A DNA stretch of 64,000 bases from Paenibacillus sophorae (GTDB taxonomy: Bacteria; Bacillota; Bacilli; Paenibacillales; Paenibacillaceae): contig NZ_CP076607.1 in NCBI RefSeq assembly GCF_018966525.1, forward strand, positions 4,154,001-4,218,000. Reading direction: 5' to 3'. Position numbers and translations under genes: made by a program. Shown one piece after another: positions 52,457 through 60,673 of the stretch. The notes beneath the pieces were generated by a model. That model did no database searches. It saw nothing but the letters and a program-made list of their open reading frames with translations, and was not told where the DNA came from. Every line of letters starts with the position of its first letter. Position 1 is the stretch's first letter.

Positions 52457-52470
52457 ACCCTTCGCCTCCT
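52454..52470 (-). promoter_or_regulatory. Ribosome binding site deciding the ATC start of fliQ
   Basis: Minus strand AGGAGG (52465-52470), an eight-base spacer, then ATC. No other strong ribosome binding site occurs before the next ordinary start codon in this frame, so this site supports initiation at ATC. Confidence 0.7.
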
Positions 52471-52478
52471 CTTTCCCG

Positions 52479-53243
52479 TCACGTGCCGTAGCTGAGCAGC
52501 AGCGATTTGACTACTAGATACCAACCGTCCACCAGCACAAACAGCATGATTTTAAAAGGCAGCGAGATCATTACGGGCGGCAGCATCATCATCCCCATCG
52601 CCATGAGCGTGCTGGCAACCACAATATCGATAATTAGAAAAGGAATAAAGATCATAAAGCCCATTTGAAAGGCCGTTTTCAATTCACTCATAGCAAAGGA
52701 AGGCACGAGCACTGTTAGCGGAATATCCGAGTATGTCGCTGGCTTGTTATTGCCTGTGTAGCCGTTATATTTCATAAACAGCAGTAAATCCTTCTCATGC
52801 GTATACTTGAACATGAATTGTTTCATCGGAACGGCAGCTTTGTTCATAGCTTCCGTCTGAGTGATTTGGCCTTTGATATAAGGCTGCAGCGCCGTTTGAT
52901 TAACCGTCGACAAAGTTGGTGACATAATGAACAGCGTTAGAAAAAGAGCAAGTCCCACCAGCACCTGGTTCGGCGGCATTTGCTGCGTGCCGAGTGAAGT
53001 GCGGATAAATCCGAGCACGATAACGATCCGGGTAAAGCTGGTCATCAGAACTAAAAAAGCCGGAGCCACGCTCAGAACCGTAACCAGTAGCAGAATGGAA
53101 ATGGAACTGGTGCCGGTTTGACCGCCGTCTCCTCCCACCTGAATGTCTATGTTTGGAATTGGATCGGCGGCATAGATCGGACGCAGAGCCAGAAAACTGA
53201 TAATACCAATCAGCAGGAAGGCAAACAATATTTTTTTCTTCAT
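52479..53243 (-). CDS. fliP: Flagellar export gate protein FliP
   Basis: FliP forms the pentameric core of the export gate. The 254-residue precursor has a cleavable-looking signal sequence (about 1-25, ending RPIYA-AD), then four membrane helices and the family motifs LMTSFTRIVIVLGFIR and PFLIIDIVVASTLMAMGMMM (shown in part). ATG start overlaps the fliO stop by four bases. Confidence 0.96.
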   Translation of the reverse strand: MKKKILFAFLLIGIISFLALRPIYAADPIPNIDIQVGGDGGQTGTSSISILLLVTVLSVAPAFLVLMTSFTRIVIVLGFIRTSLGTQQMPPNQVLVGLALFLTLFIMSPTLSTVNQTALQPYIKGQITQTEAMNKAAVPMKQFMFKYTHEKDLLLFMKYNGYTGNNKPATYSDIPLTVLVPSFAMSELKTAFQMGFMIFIPFLIIDIVVASTLMAMGMMMLPPVMISLPFKIMLFVLVDGWYLVVKSLLLSYGT

Positions 53244-53767
53244 ATATCCCCCTGCCTGCCCTTTTGATCTTCGCCGCCAAGCAGTTCCTCCATCTTCTTC
53301 TCTCGGTCCGAAGCGGAGCGCAGCTTGGTCTGCAGCATTTCATAGAAAGAAGAAGTCTCGTTCAGATCGATTTCCTGAGACGGAACTTCTCCGCGCAGCC
53401 TTTCCCTCACCTTGGTAATCAGCGGAATAAAGAACCTCCCACCCGGCGCAGACTGCTCCTCGAATGCCGATACGATCAATGCTACTTCTTCGGGATCGGT
53501 GATTTTATCCAAAATCGTTACGTTCTCGCCAACCCCGATCAAATAGAGACTGCCTCCAATTTCGATGACCTGCATCGACTTGTTGGGGCCTAGTCCCACC
53601 GCACCTAAAGTGCGCATGGAACGGCCTCTCATCCAAGCTTGGTTACGTCGTCCCAGAAACCGAATTAGCAGAATAATAATAACGATAATGACCGCCAGCA
53701 CAAAGATAACATTGAGCAAATTCAGCAGGTTATTGTCTGAGCTGAGCGGCTCGGCGTTGAGTGGCAT
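53240..53767 (-). CDS. fliO: Flagellar biosynthesis protein FliO
   Basis: FliO assists assembly of the FliP ring. The 175-residue protein has one membrane helix (about 18-37, LNVIFVLAVIIVIIILLIRF) followed by a conserved small cytoplasmic domain (RTLGAVGLGPNKSMQVIEIG) and a charged tail. FliO-family members in Bacillus often start with a signal peptide; here the helix itself is the anchor. ATG start ten bases after cheY; weak ribosome binding site. Confidence 0.9.
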   Translation of the reverse strand: MPLNAEPLSSDNNLLNLLNVIFVLAVIIVIIILLIRFLGRRNQAWMRGRSMRTLGAVGLGPNKSMQVIEIGGSLYLIGVGENVTILDKITDPEEVALIVSAFEEQSAPGGRFFIPLITKVRERLRGEVPSQEIDLNETSSFYEMLQTKLRSASDREKKMEELLGGEDQKGRQGDI

Positions 53768-53776
53768 GAATAGATC

Positions 53777-54142
53777 CTACACGCCAAGCGTCTTGCTGAT
53801 GGCTTCGATAACGCGGTCCGCCTGGAATGGCTTAACGATAAAGTCTTTTGCTCCAGCTTGGATTGCGTCGATAACCATAGCCTGCTGACCCATGGCGGAA
53901 CACATAATGACCTTGGCGTTGGCATCCACTTTTTTAATTTCTTTCAGTGCTGCGATTCCATCCATTTCAGGCATGGTAATATCCATGGTAATCAGGTCGG
54001 GACGCAGCTCCTTGAATTTCTCAATTGCCTGGGAACCGTCCTGGGCTTCACCCACCACTTCAAAACCGTTTTTCGATAAAATATCGCGAATCATCATTCT
54101 CATAAATGCAGCATCGTCCACGATCAAAATTCGGTTAGCCAT
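53777..54142 (-). CDS. cheY: Chemotaxis response regulator CheY
   Basis: Phosphorylated CheY binds the flagellar switch and controls rotation. The 121-residue single receiver domain has Asp9 and Asp10, phosphoacceptor Asp54 (TMDITMPEMDG), Thr/Ser near 83 (CSAMGQ) and a KP motif (VKPF). It lies between fliY and fliO within the flagellar operon, as in B. subtilis. ATG start with GGAGGA upstream. Confidence 0.96.
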   Translation of the reverse strand: MANRILIVDDAAFMRMMIRDILSKNGFEVVGEAQDGSQAIEKFKELRPDLITMDITMPEMDGIAALKEIKKVDANAKVIMCSAMGQQAMVIDAIQAGAKDFIVKPFQADRVIEAISKTLGV

Positions 54143-54169
54143 CTTAAAAAAATCCTCCCTAAGTTATGC

Positions 54170-55468
54170 TTATTGTAATTTTTGAACCCGGTCCCATTGG
54201 CTTACGATATCCGTTACACGAACCCCAAAGTTTTCATCGATTACCACTACCTCTCCCTTGGCAATCAGCTTGTTGTTCACTAGTATATCGACGGGCTCGC
54301 CGGCAAGCTTGTCCAGCTCAATGATCGATCCCTGCGACATCTCAAGAATGTCTTTGATTTGCTTCTGGGTCCTTCCTAATTCTACGGTCACTCTTAGGGG
54401 TATGTCCATCAATAAGTTCAAATTATTTTCGTCAACATTCCCAAATGCGTTACCGCTGAGATTGGCAAACTGGACCGGCTGTACGTTGACATTCCGGTTC
54501 GGCTGGGAAGCTGGGGGCGGGGACTGCGGGTAAGGCATTCCCTGTTGTCCAGGCAACCCCTGAGGGGGCATGCCATAAGGAGGCATTCCGTATGGTGGAT
54601 AATAATATCCTCCTTCCGGCATTCCCGGATATGGCTGTGTTCCTGGTGGTATCTGCTGTGCTGGTGGCTGCTCAGGAGCCGACTGAGGCTGCTGAGCAGC
54701 CGGTGCAGGCTGGGACTGAGATGTCTCGGGTTTGGCAGGGGCCGGCGCTTCAACAGCGGCCGCTGGCGCATCGGTCGACTCCGAGGCGTCTCCAATCAGC
54801 ATCATGACCATATCCTTAGCGAACGAAACGGGCAGAAGCTGCATGATAGTCGAGTCGATCAATTCACCGATTTTGAGACGGAACGAGATACGAATCAATG
54901 TCTCGTCATCTGGCAGACTTCCCACTCCCTCGCCGCTCGACATGTTGAGAATATCGATACCTGGCGGCGATATGTTGACGAACCGGTTGAAGATAGTCGA
55001 CATCGATGTGGCGGAAGAGCCCATCATTTGATTCATGGCTTCCTGAACGGCGCTGACATGTATCTCGTTCAATTCTTCGTCACCGGGCTCTCCATTACCA
55101 CCAAGCATCAGATCGGCAATAACCTGGGCGTCACGGACTTTGATTACGAGTGAGTTCATGCCCTGAAAGCCGTCAACATACTCAACGTGAACAGCAACAT
55201 GAGGCTTAGGGAAGACTGCCTCAAACTCACTGCGCGTAATGATGGAGACTTGCGGGGTAGTAATGTCCACTTTTTTGCCAAGCAGTGTCGAGAGCGCCGT
55301 TGCGGCGCTGCCGAACGTAATATTACCGATCTCTCCCAAGGCATCTTGTTCAAACGGAGTCAGAAAATCATCCACCGTCTTCTCTGAAGATACGCTTGCA
55401 GCGCTTTCCGCCGATTGTCTTAAAAGTGCGTCGATTTCTTCCTGGGATAAATAATCTTTACTCGTCAA
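54170..55468 (-). CDS. fliY: Flagellar switch phosphatase FliY (FliN/CheC-like)
   Basis: FliY is part of the C-ring and dephosphorylates CheY-P. The 432-residue protein has an N-terminal CheY-binding segment (YLSQEEIDALL), a CheC-like domain with two ExxN motifs (ALGEIGNITFGSAATAL; VQEAMNQMMGSSATSM), a long Pro/Gly/Gln/Tyr-rich linker (about 230-340, with GMPPYGMPPQG), and a C-terminal FliN SpoA domain (LGRTQKQIKDILEMSQGSII, in part). TTG start is chosen: AAGGAG lies nine bases upstream, and the product begins in the CheY-binding motif. It overlaps fliM by 11 bases. Confidence 0.95.
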   Translation of the reverse strand: MTSKDYLSQEEIDALLRQSAESAASVSSEKTVDDFLTPFEQDALGEIGNITFGSAATALSTLLGKKVDITTPQVSIITRSEFEAVFPKPHVAVHVEYVDGFQGMNSLVIKVRDAQVIADLMLGGNGEPGDEELNEIHVSAVQEAMNQMMGSSATSMSTIFNRFVNISPPGIDILNMSSGEGVGSLPDDETLIRISFRLKIGELIDSTIMQLLPVSFAKDMVMMLIGDASESTDAPAAAVEAPAPAKPETSQSQPAPAAQQPQSAPEQPPAQQIPPGTQPYPGMPEGGYYYPPYGMPPYGMPPQGLPGQQGMPYPQSPPPASQPNRNVNVQPVQFANLSGNAFGNVDENNLNLLMDIPLRVTVELGRTQKQIKDILEMSQGSIIELDKLAGEPVDILVNNKLIAKGEVVVIDENFGVRVTDIVSQWDRVQKLQ

Positions 55469-56456
55469 GTCCTTCAACTCCTTCGCTGACAATCTCATCA
55501 ATTTGCACGGCCACCCGGTCTTTGAGCACTCCCGGACTTCCGATAAACTTCAGCTTGTCGCCCACTTTGATCGATAATCCGGCATCAACGGTCCTGTTAA
55601 GTGAGATAACATCTCCTACATTAAGGCCGAGGAACTCGGCTATCGAAATCCTGGATTCCCCCAGTTCGGCGATGATTGGAAGCTGAGCCCTGTTGACGCT
55701 GGCTCTAATAGCCTCCACTTCCTGCTCATCCCGAGCCTTTTTCTCAGATACAAACCATTGATGCACGGACAGCCTGGACATTATCGGCTCCAGCACAACG
55801 TGCGGGATACATAGATTGATCATGCCCGTCGTATCCCCGATCTTGGTGCTGAGCGATATAAGCGCAATTGTTTCATTAGGGGATACGATCTGCATAAACT
55901 GCGGATTCGTCTCCAACGCTTCCATAATCGGCTCAATATCCAGCACCGTCTTCCAGGCCTCCTGCAGGCTCTCAAAGCATCTGCTGAAAATACGCTCCAT
56001 TATGGTTGTTTCAATCTCAGTCAGAGCGGCTATTTTGGAAGGAGCCGTTCCGATCCCTCCAAGCAGCCGGTCAAGCATAGCGAAGGCAATATTCGGATGC
56101 ACTTCCATTACCATCCTGCCTTGCAAGGGCTCAGCTTCAAAAATATTCAGAATCGTCATCTTGGGTATGGAACGGATGAATTCATCATAAGGCAGCTGCT
56201 CCACCTGAACAACATTGATCTGTACAAAAGTTCGTAATTGAGCTGAAAAATAAGTCGTCAGATATCGGGCGAAGTTATCGTGAATCCGGGTTAGGCTTCG
56301 GATATGATCCTTTGAGAAACGAACAGCCCGTTTAAAATCATATGAACGTATTTTGCGCTGGGTTTCTTCTTTTTTTAGTTCGTCGGCATCCATCTCACCG
56401 GATGATAGAGCGGCAAGCAGGGCATCAATCTCGTTTTGCGAAAGTACATCAACCAT
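55458..56456 (-). CDS. fliM: Flagellar motor switch protein FliM
   Basis: FliM links the MS ring to the C-ring and binds CheY-P. The 332-residue protein has the N-terminal CheY-binding motif VLSQNEIDALLAAL, a CheC-like middle domain (GGIGTAPSKIAALTEIETTI, in part) without phosphatase motifs, and a C-terminal SpoA domain (LNVGDVISLNRTVD). ATG start with GGGGGTG upstream. It follows fliL by 39 bases. Confidence 0.97.
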   Translation of the reverse strand: MVDVLSQNEIDALLAALSSGEMDADELKKEETQRKIRSYDFKRAVRFSKDHIRSLTRIHDNFARYLTTYFSAQLRTFVQINVVQVEQLPYDEFIRSIPKMTILNIFEAEPLQGRMVMEVHPNIAFAMLDRLLGGIGTAPSKIAALTEIETTIMERIFSRCFESLQEAWKTVLDIEPIMEALETNPQFMQIVSPNETIALISLSTKIGDTTGMINLCIPHVVLEPIMSRLSVHQWFVSEKKARDEQEVEAIRASVNRAQLPIIAELGESRISIAEFLGLNVGDVISLNRTVDAGLSIKVGDKLKFIGSPGVLKDRVAVQIDEIVSEGVEGLDE

Positions 56457-56495
56457 TCAATCACCCCCCGTAAGTTAACATGAAATTTGGCAGTC

Positions 56496-56966
56496 TTATA
56501 TGGGCGCCAGAATATAAGAAGTAATTTCCACCTGGGTCAGCTTTCCTTCGGGCAACGTATCGTTGATCAGATTTACGAGCTTGCTGCACAGCTGGTCCTT
56601 GCCGCTTGCTCCGCTCAATTCCTGGGGTTTCACATCGGCCAGTGTTTTAATAATGAGCGGCTTAATCTTTATTTCTTTGATTTTTTCAAAATCTTCCTTA
56701 GTTGCTTCAGAATTCAATTGAAAAGCGAAGTTTATAGAAACGATGTAATCGGGATCAGCAAGATTGGTTTTTATTTCGGTCATTTCCGAAGTCATGGCCA
56801 CGATTTCATCTGCGGTCAGCTGCTTGGTCTCAACGCTGTTTACAGTGTCGTTAACAGCATTGCCGCTGCTGTCGGAAAACCATTTGTTCATTAATAAAAA
56901 AGCGGCCAGCACGATCAAAGTAATCGCCAATAATATCGTGATGAGCCAAGGCAGCATCTTTTTCAT
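56496..56966 (-). CDS. fliL: Flagellar basal-body-associated protein FliL
   Basis: FliL surrounds the stator and supports torque at the basal body. The 156-residue protein has one N-terminal membrane helix (about 6-28) and an extracellular domain (about 45-156) with the typical YIVSINFAFQL and LVNLINDTLPEGKLTQVEIT-type segments. ATG start overlaps flbD by four bases. Confidence 0.93.
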   Translation of the reverse strand: MKKMLPWLITILLAITLIVLAAFLLMNKWFSDSSGNAVNDTVNSVETKQLTADEIVAMTSEMTEIKTNLADPDYIVSINFAFQLNSEATKEDFEKIKEIKIKPLIIKTLADVKPQELSGASGKDQLCSKLVNLINDTLPEGKLTQVEITSYILAPI

Positions 56967-57187
56967 GAAAGCTCCTCCAGTGTTTGGACTTTAATGGTGG
57001 CTGAATACGCGCCGATTTCCTTATTGTAATCACGGATTTTCGCAATAACTTCTTCGGCTTTTTCAAGAACGATCAGCCTCTTGCCCGTTACAAGCGTGAT
57101 GTAAGTGTCCGGGCTTTCTTCCACCATTTCCACCAGTAGGGCATTCAGCCACATTGGCGATCCGTTTAAACGTGTTACCGAGATCAT
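56963..57187 (-). CDS. flbD: FlbD/SwrD family flagellar protein
   Basis: This 74-residue protein belongs to the FlbD family; the B. subtilis member (SwrD, YlzI) raises motor power for swarming. The conserved core ISVTRLNGSPMWLNALLVE is clear, followed by TPDTYITL-like (SPDTYITLVTGKRLIV). ATG start with AGGAGG six bases upstream; the longer frame has no family similarity. It overlaps fliL. Confidence 0.92.
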   Translation of the reverse strand: MISVTRLNGSPMWLNALLVEMVEESPDTYITLVTGKRLIVLEKAEEVIAKIRDYNKEIGAYSATIKVQTLEELS

Positions 57188-57210
57188 AAGAGGCCTCCTA
57201 ACAATAAATT

Positions 57211-57230
57211 GGGAGAGGAGCACCTCCCCC
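57211..57230 (-). other. Hairpin between flgE and flbD
   Basis: GGGGGAGG pairs with CCTCTCCC (one G-U pair) around loop TGCT, followed on the minus strand by AATTTATTG. It lies 24 bases before the flbD start. It may be a weak terminator or processing site within the operon, or a block to ribosome loading. Confidence 0.45.
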
Positions 57231-57336
57231 AGCCTGAAACCAATACCGTAAACTTTATAAACAAAATGTAACTATTATTCTGCAAGGTCAGCAGCTCGGA
57301 AACTCTAAATAAGTAAATCGCTAGGATGATCTGAAA

Positions 57337-58155
57337 TCAACGTTTCAGATTAACAACTTCCTGAAGCACTTCATCCGATGTAGTAATAATCCGGGAATTC
57401 GCCTGGAACCCGCGCTGAGCGACAATCATTTCCGTAAATTCATTCGTCAGATCGACATTGGACATTTCCAGTTGTCCCGCAACAATTGCTCCGGTGCCTG
57501 CTTCCCCATTGTTGGCTGTTGTAGGCTCCAGAGCGCCTTCAGCGTTGGCATTCAAAGTCATTCGATACAGATTGCCCCCAATTTTCTCAAGACCCTGTGG
57601 GTTGCTGACTTTGGCGACGCCGATTTGAACTCCAGGTTGGGTTGTACCGTCGGCCATTGTCTGTACAATCGTTCCGTCATTGGAAATCGAGAAGGCCGTG
57701 ACGTCCTCTCCAATGACTATCGGCTCGCCGGCTGAATCAAGCACATGAAGGCCATCGGAAGTAACCAAATTACGGCTGGCATCGACATGGAAATCGCCGG
57801 CCCGGGTCAGAAAAGGAGTCGCTTGGTCGCCAGACAAATTAACGAGGAAAAAGCCATCTCCGTCGATACGAAGATCGGTCGGATTATTGGTTGTCTGGGC
57901 GCTTCCTGCCAGATGCATCGTGTCAATCGAACCGATGCTGACGCCAAGTCCGATTTGCTTGGAGTTGATACCGCCTTGTCCGCCATCGTTTGGTGCGGTA
58001 ACGCCCGAAATAGTCTGGCTCATAATATCTTTGAACATGACACGTCCCGATTTAAAACCGATCGTATTTACATTGGCAATGTTGTTGCCGATAACATCCA
58101 GCTTGGTTTGGAAACCGCGCATGCCTGAAACACCGGAGTACATAGATCTTAACAT
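57337..58155 (-). CDS. flgE: Flagellar hook protein, FlgE/FlgG family
   Basis: This 272-residue axial protein has the N-terminal rod/hook signature YSGVSGMRGFQTKLDVIGNN (in part) with IANVNTIGFKSGR, the middle D1 domain DGDGFFLV, and the C-terminal coiled coil NVDLTNEFTEMIVAQRGFQA (in part). By position after flgD and before flbD it corresponds to the B. subtilis hook protein FlgE; similar proteins are often labelled FlgG. ATG start with GGGAGGG upstream. Confidence 0.92.
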   Translation of the reverse strand: MLRSMYSGVSGMRGFQTKLDVIGNNIANVNTIGFKSGRVMFKDIMSQTISGVTAPNDGGQGGINSKQIGLGVSIGSIDTMHLAGSAQTTNNPTDLRIDGDGFFLVNLSGDQATPFLTRAGDFHVDASRNLVTSDGLHVLDSAGEPIVIGEDVTAFSISNDGTIVQTMADGTTQPGVQIGVAKVSNPQGLEKIGGNLYRMTLNANAEGALEPTTANNGEAGTGAIVAGQLEMSNVDLTNEFTEMIVAQRGFQANSRIITTSDEVLQEVVNLKR

Positions 58156-58272
58156 TATTATACCCTCCCAGAATTAGAGCTTGTGGGCTCTTTAATATTT
58201 GGATAATGATTATTGGTAGGACCGCGTCAGTCGGTCGGCGGTCGCTCCGGCTTTCCGTTAGGACCGGCCGGG

Positions 58273-58662
58273 TCAAGAGATGATTACTGCACTATCTATT
58301 TGGGTGAACACATTGTCTTTCATAGAGTTTCCATCCATTGCCGTTACCACGGTACGGTTCGCAACACTGACAATTAGCGCCAAATCTTTCATCAAAATGA
58401 GCGAATCCTTGCTGCCCTTGGCAGCCGCTTGTTCTACGGCCGAAGAGATCTGGTCAAGCTGCTTGCTTTCAAGCTGAATCCCTCGCTGTTCCAGTCGCTT
58501 CGCGGCATGATTGCTGAATTTCAGCATATTCCGCTGAAGCACGGTTTCAAAGGAGGTGTTAGCGGATGAAGATCCGTTGTTATTAACGGTGTTTGAACGC
58601 TGCAGCATGCCCGGGTGCCGGACACCGGTAAACATCTGTCCGACAGTCATTTTATCGTTCAT
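58273..58662 (-). CDS. Flagellar operon protein, TIGR02530 family
   Basis: This 129-residue soluble protein matches the TIGR02530 group found between flgD and the hook gene in many Firmicute motility operons. The conserved core reads LKFSNHAAKRLEQRGIQL and LALIVSVANRTVVTAMD; the first 40 residues are polar and flexible. Its function is unknown. ATG start overlapping the flgD stop by four bases suggests coupled expression and a role near hook assembly. Confidence 0.88.
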   Translation of the reverse strand: MNDKMTVGQMFTGVRHPGMLQRSNTVNNNGSSSANTSFETVLQRNMLKFSNHAAKRLEQRGIQLESKQLDQISSAVEQAAAKGSKDSLILMKDLALIVSVANRTVVTAMDGNSMKDNVFTQIDSAVIIS

Positions 58663-59138
58663 AACGCTGCCCCGCCTCCGCTGCCGCCTACGTCTACCGA
58701 AGAGGTGGTGTCGCCAGTTTGAATTCGCGTGATGTCCTTGAGCGCAATTTTCTCAGTGCCCACAAGAGCGTACTGCACACCGTCGCTAATCACAATGGAA
58801 TCCACCGTTCCCGATTTCTGCTGCGAAGTGGAACTGTCAAGCCAGCTGACATTTTTCCCAATTAGACCTGAAACCGAACCAAGTGATTGATTGAGCGCCG
58901 ATAACTGGCCCGAGATGTTCATAAGCTGCTCAACTGACGTGAATTGAGCCATTTGGGCAATAAATTCCTTGTCTTGCATTGGCTGCATCGGGTCCTGATT
59001 CTGCAGCTGTGTAACCAAGATTTTAAGAAATTGATCTTTTCCGAGCGTTTGGCTGCCCTTGCTGCTGCCTGAGGCGTTGGCTGCCGAATAGTTCGGCCAT
59101 ACATTACTTGTGGATATCATACTATCCGAGGTTGCCAT
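58659..59138 (-). CDS. flgD: Flagellar hook capping protein FlgD
   Basis: FlgD caps the growing hook and is needed for hook polymerisation. The 159-residue protein has the conserved N-terminal segment LGKDQFLKILVTQLQNQDPM (in part) with QDKEFIAQMAQFTSVEQL, and a short C-terminal domain. It lacks the larger Ig-like domain of enterobacterial FlgD, as in Bacillus. ATG start with GAGGTG upstream. Confidence 0.94.
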   Translation of the reverse strand: MATSDSMISTSNVWPNYSAANASGSSKGSQTLGKDQFLKILVTQLQNQDPMQPMQDKEFIAQMAQFTSVEQLMNISGQLSALNQSLGSVSGLIGKNVSWLDSSTSQQKSGTVDSIVISDGVQYALVGTEKIALKDITRIQTGDTTSSVDVGGSGGGAAL

Positions 59139-59165
59139 TACCTTTCACCTCTCTTTCCAAATCCC

Positions 59166-60647
59166 TTATGCCTCGGCTGAGAACTGGCCTGTCAGGCTTC
59201 GGGCATTTTGTCTTTCATTAGCCAACCATTCTTTCCATTCTCCGTCGAGTTCGGCGGTAAGAATAGCATCATCTGAAGCTTCTTTGCGCTCCTTGGAGCG
59301 TCTATCGGAACCTTGGCCGCCTGCTCCCGAATGGCGCCCCTCTTGGAAGAGCTGCGACTGCTGTGAAGCATTGTTCTGTGAAACTTCCAGTTTTTCTACC
59401 TGCAGTCCTTGGGATTGAAGCGCAGCACGCAGTTGGGACATCTGGTTCTCCAGCAAATCCTTGGCTCCTGCATGCTCAGTCACGAAATGCGCGACCAAGT
59501 GACCGTTCTGCATCGTAATCTTGACATCTACTTGTCCCAGATTTTCCGGAAACAAAGATATAGTCGCCTCGGCAATCCCGCCCTTATTGACAATTTCCAG
59601 CTTGCCTGTAATAAAACCAGTCATTTCCTGCGCAAATGTATGAACCGGAACTTGCACAGTCTCTGTCTTCAGAGGAACCGTAATTCCATCTCTCAGCAAG
59701 AGCTGGCCTGCGGTAATGACTTTGCTGTCTCCTGAGGAAAAATCCTGCTCTGCAGCCATTTCGGGTAGTGCATCTGCATTTGCTTTGGAATGCTCCTTAC
59801 CTTCTACGGATGTCGACGTCACTTTAAGGTCCACCATATTGCCTGAAGCCGCCTTAACATCGCCAGAGTTCGCGGCAGCTTTTCCGGAAGCGTCCGACTT
59901 GTTCGCAATAAAATCTCCAGTCTTGGAAGAACTGGTCCCTTCGGAATTATTGCTGGCGTTCTCCTTTTGGCCTTCTCGAAGCTTTCCAGCGACGGCCGTT
60001 TGGGAGGCCGCAGACTGTACAGATGTTTCATTGAAAGTCGATCCGGTTCCAGTATACGGTTCAAGGATTGCCGCAAAGCTGTTTAGCAGCGTCAGCCCTT
60101 TGCCTGCTGCATCTTTATCGCCGCTTTCTGCAGCTTGCTTAATCATGGCCGCGAGGTTATTCAGTTCATCCTGGACAGCAAACCTTGCAGTTGCGGGGTT
60201 CTGTGCAAGTAGCGTAAGCGCGTTCTCAGCCTGACCTTCCTTTGTATCAGCACCCGACAAAAGAGCGGAAACCTGAATCAGCCAGCCCTGAAGCGCCGCC
60301 AGCAGCGCGGGATCCATTTCAATCTGTTCATCCAGCTTTGAAAGCTCGGGAAGAAGTTGGTCCAACAGCTTTTGCCCGTTCACGCCTGATATTTCGCCAT
60401 CCTTGTCTGCTTCGCCGGAAACCGTCGCCTTCAAAAGGTTCTGTAAAGTTGCTGCTGCCGTATCGCCTTTTGAAGCTGCAGCCATACCAGAAGACGCGCC
60501 TGCCATAGATTGCATCAGAGTCTGGGAGAACATCCCGTTTACTGTAGTGCCGATAACTCCTTCTATACCGGAAGATCCGGTAGAAGCGGCCGCTTTGACA
60601 TTAAGACCTTTGCCTGAAGAAATCATTTGAAATACAAGACTCATCAT
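59166..60647 (-). CDS. fliK: Flagellar hook-length control protein FliK
   Basis: FliK measures hook length and triggers the FlhB export switch. The 493-residue protein is low in complexity (Ala, Ser, Gly, Lys) through about residue 330, then has the conserved C-terminal hook-control domain (LFPENLGQVDVKITMQNGHL in part, LLENQMSQLRAALQSQGL). Such a composition is normal for the secreted ruler region. ATG start (two adjacent) with AAAGGAGG upstream. It follows the MotE-like gene by 26 bases. Confidence 0.92.
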   Translation of the reverse strand: MMSLVFQMISSGKGLNVKAAASTGSSGIEGVIGTTVNGMFSQTLMQSMAGASSGMAAASKGDTAAATLQNLLKATVSGEADKDGEISGVNGQKLLDQLLPELSKLDEQIEMDPALLAALQGWLIQVSALLSGADTKEGQAENALTLLAQNPATARFAVQDELNNLAAMIKQAAESGDKDAAGKGLTLLNSFAAILEPYTGTGSTFNETSVQSAASQTAVAGKLREGQKENASNNSEGTSSSKTGDFIANKSDASGKAAANSGDVKAASGNMVDLKVTSTSVEGKEHSKANADALPEMAAEQDFSSGDSKVITAGQLLLRDGITVPLKTETVQVPVHTFAQEMTGFITGKLEIVNKGGIAEATISLFPENLGQVDVKITMQNGHLVAHFVTEHAGAKDLLENQMSQLRAALQSQGLQVEKLEVSQNNASQQSQLFQEGRHSGAGGQGSDRRSKERKEASDDAILTAELDGEWKEWLANERQNARSLTGQFSAEA

Positions 60648-60673
60648 TTTTCACCTCCTTTCAAGTGCAATTC

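Noticed and set aside
58156..58272. GC-rich spacer between flgE and the TIGR02530 gene as a small RNA
   Set aside because: Only a 5-bp hairpin and imperfect GGTC/GACC repeats are visible; no promoter or terminator supports an RNA gene.
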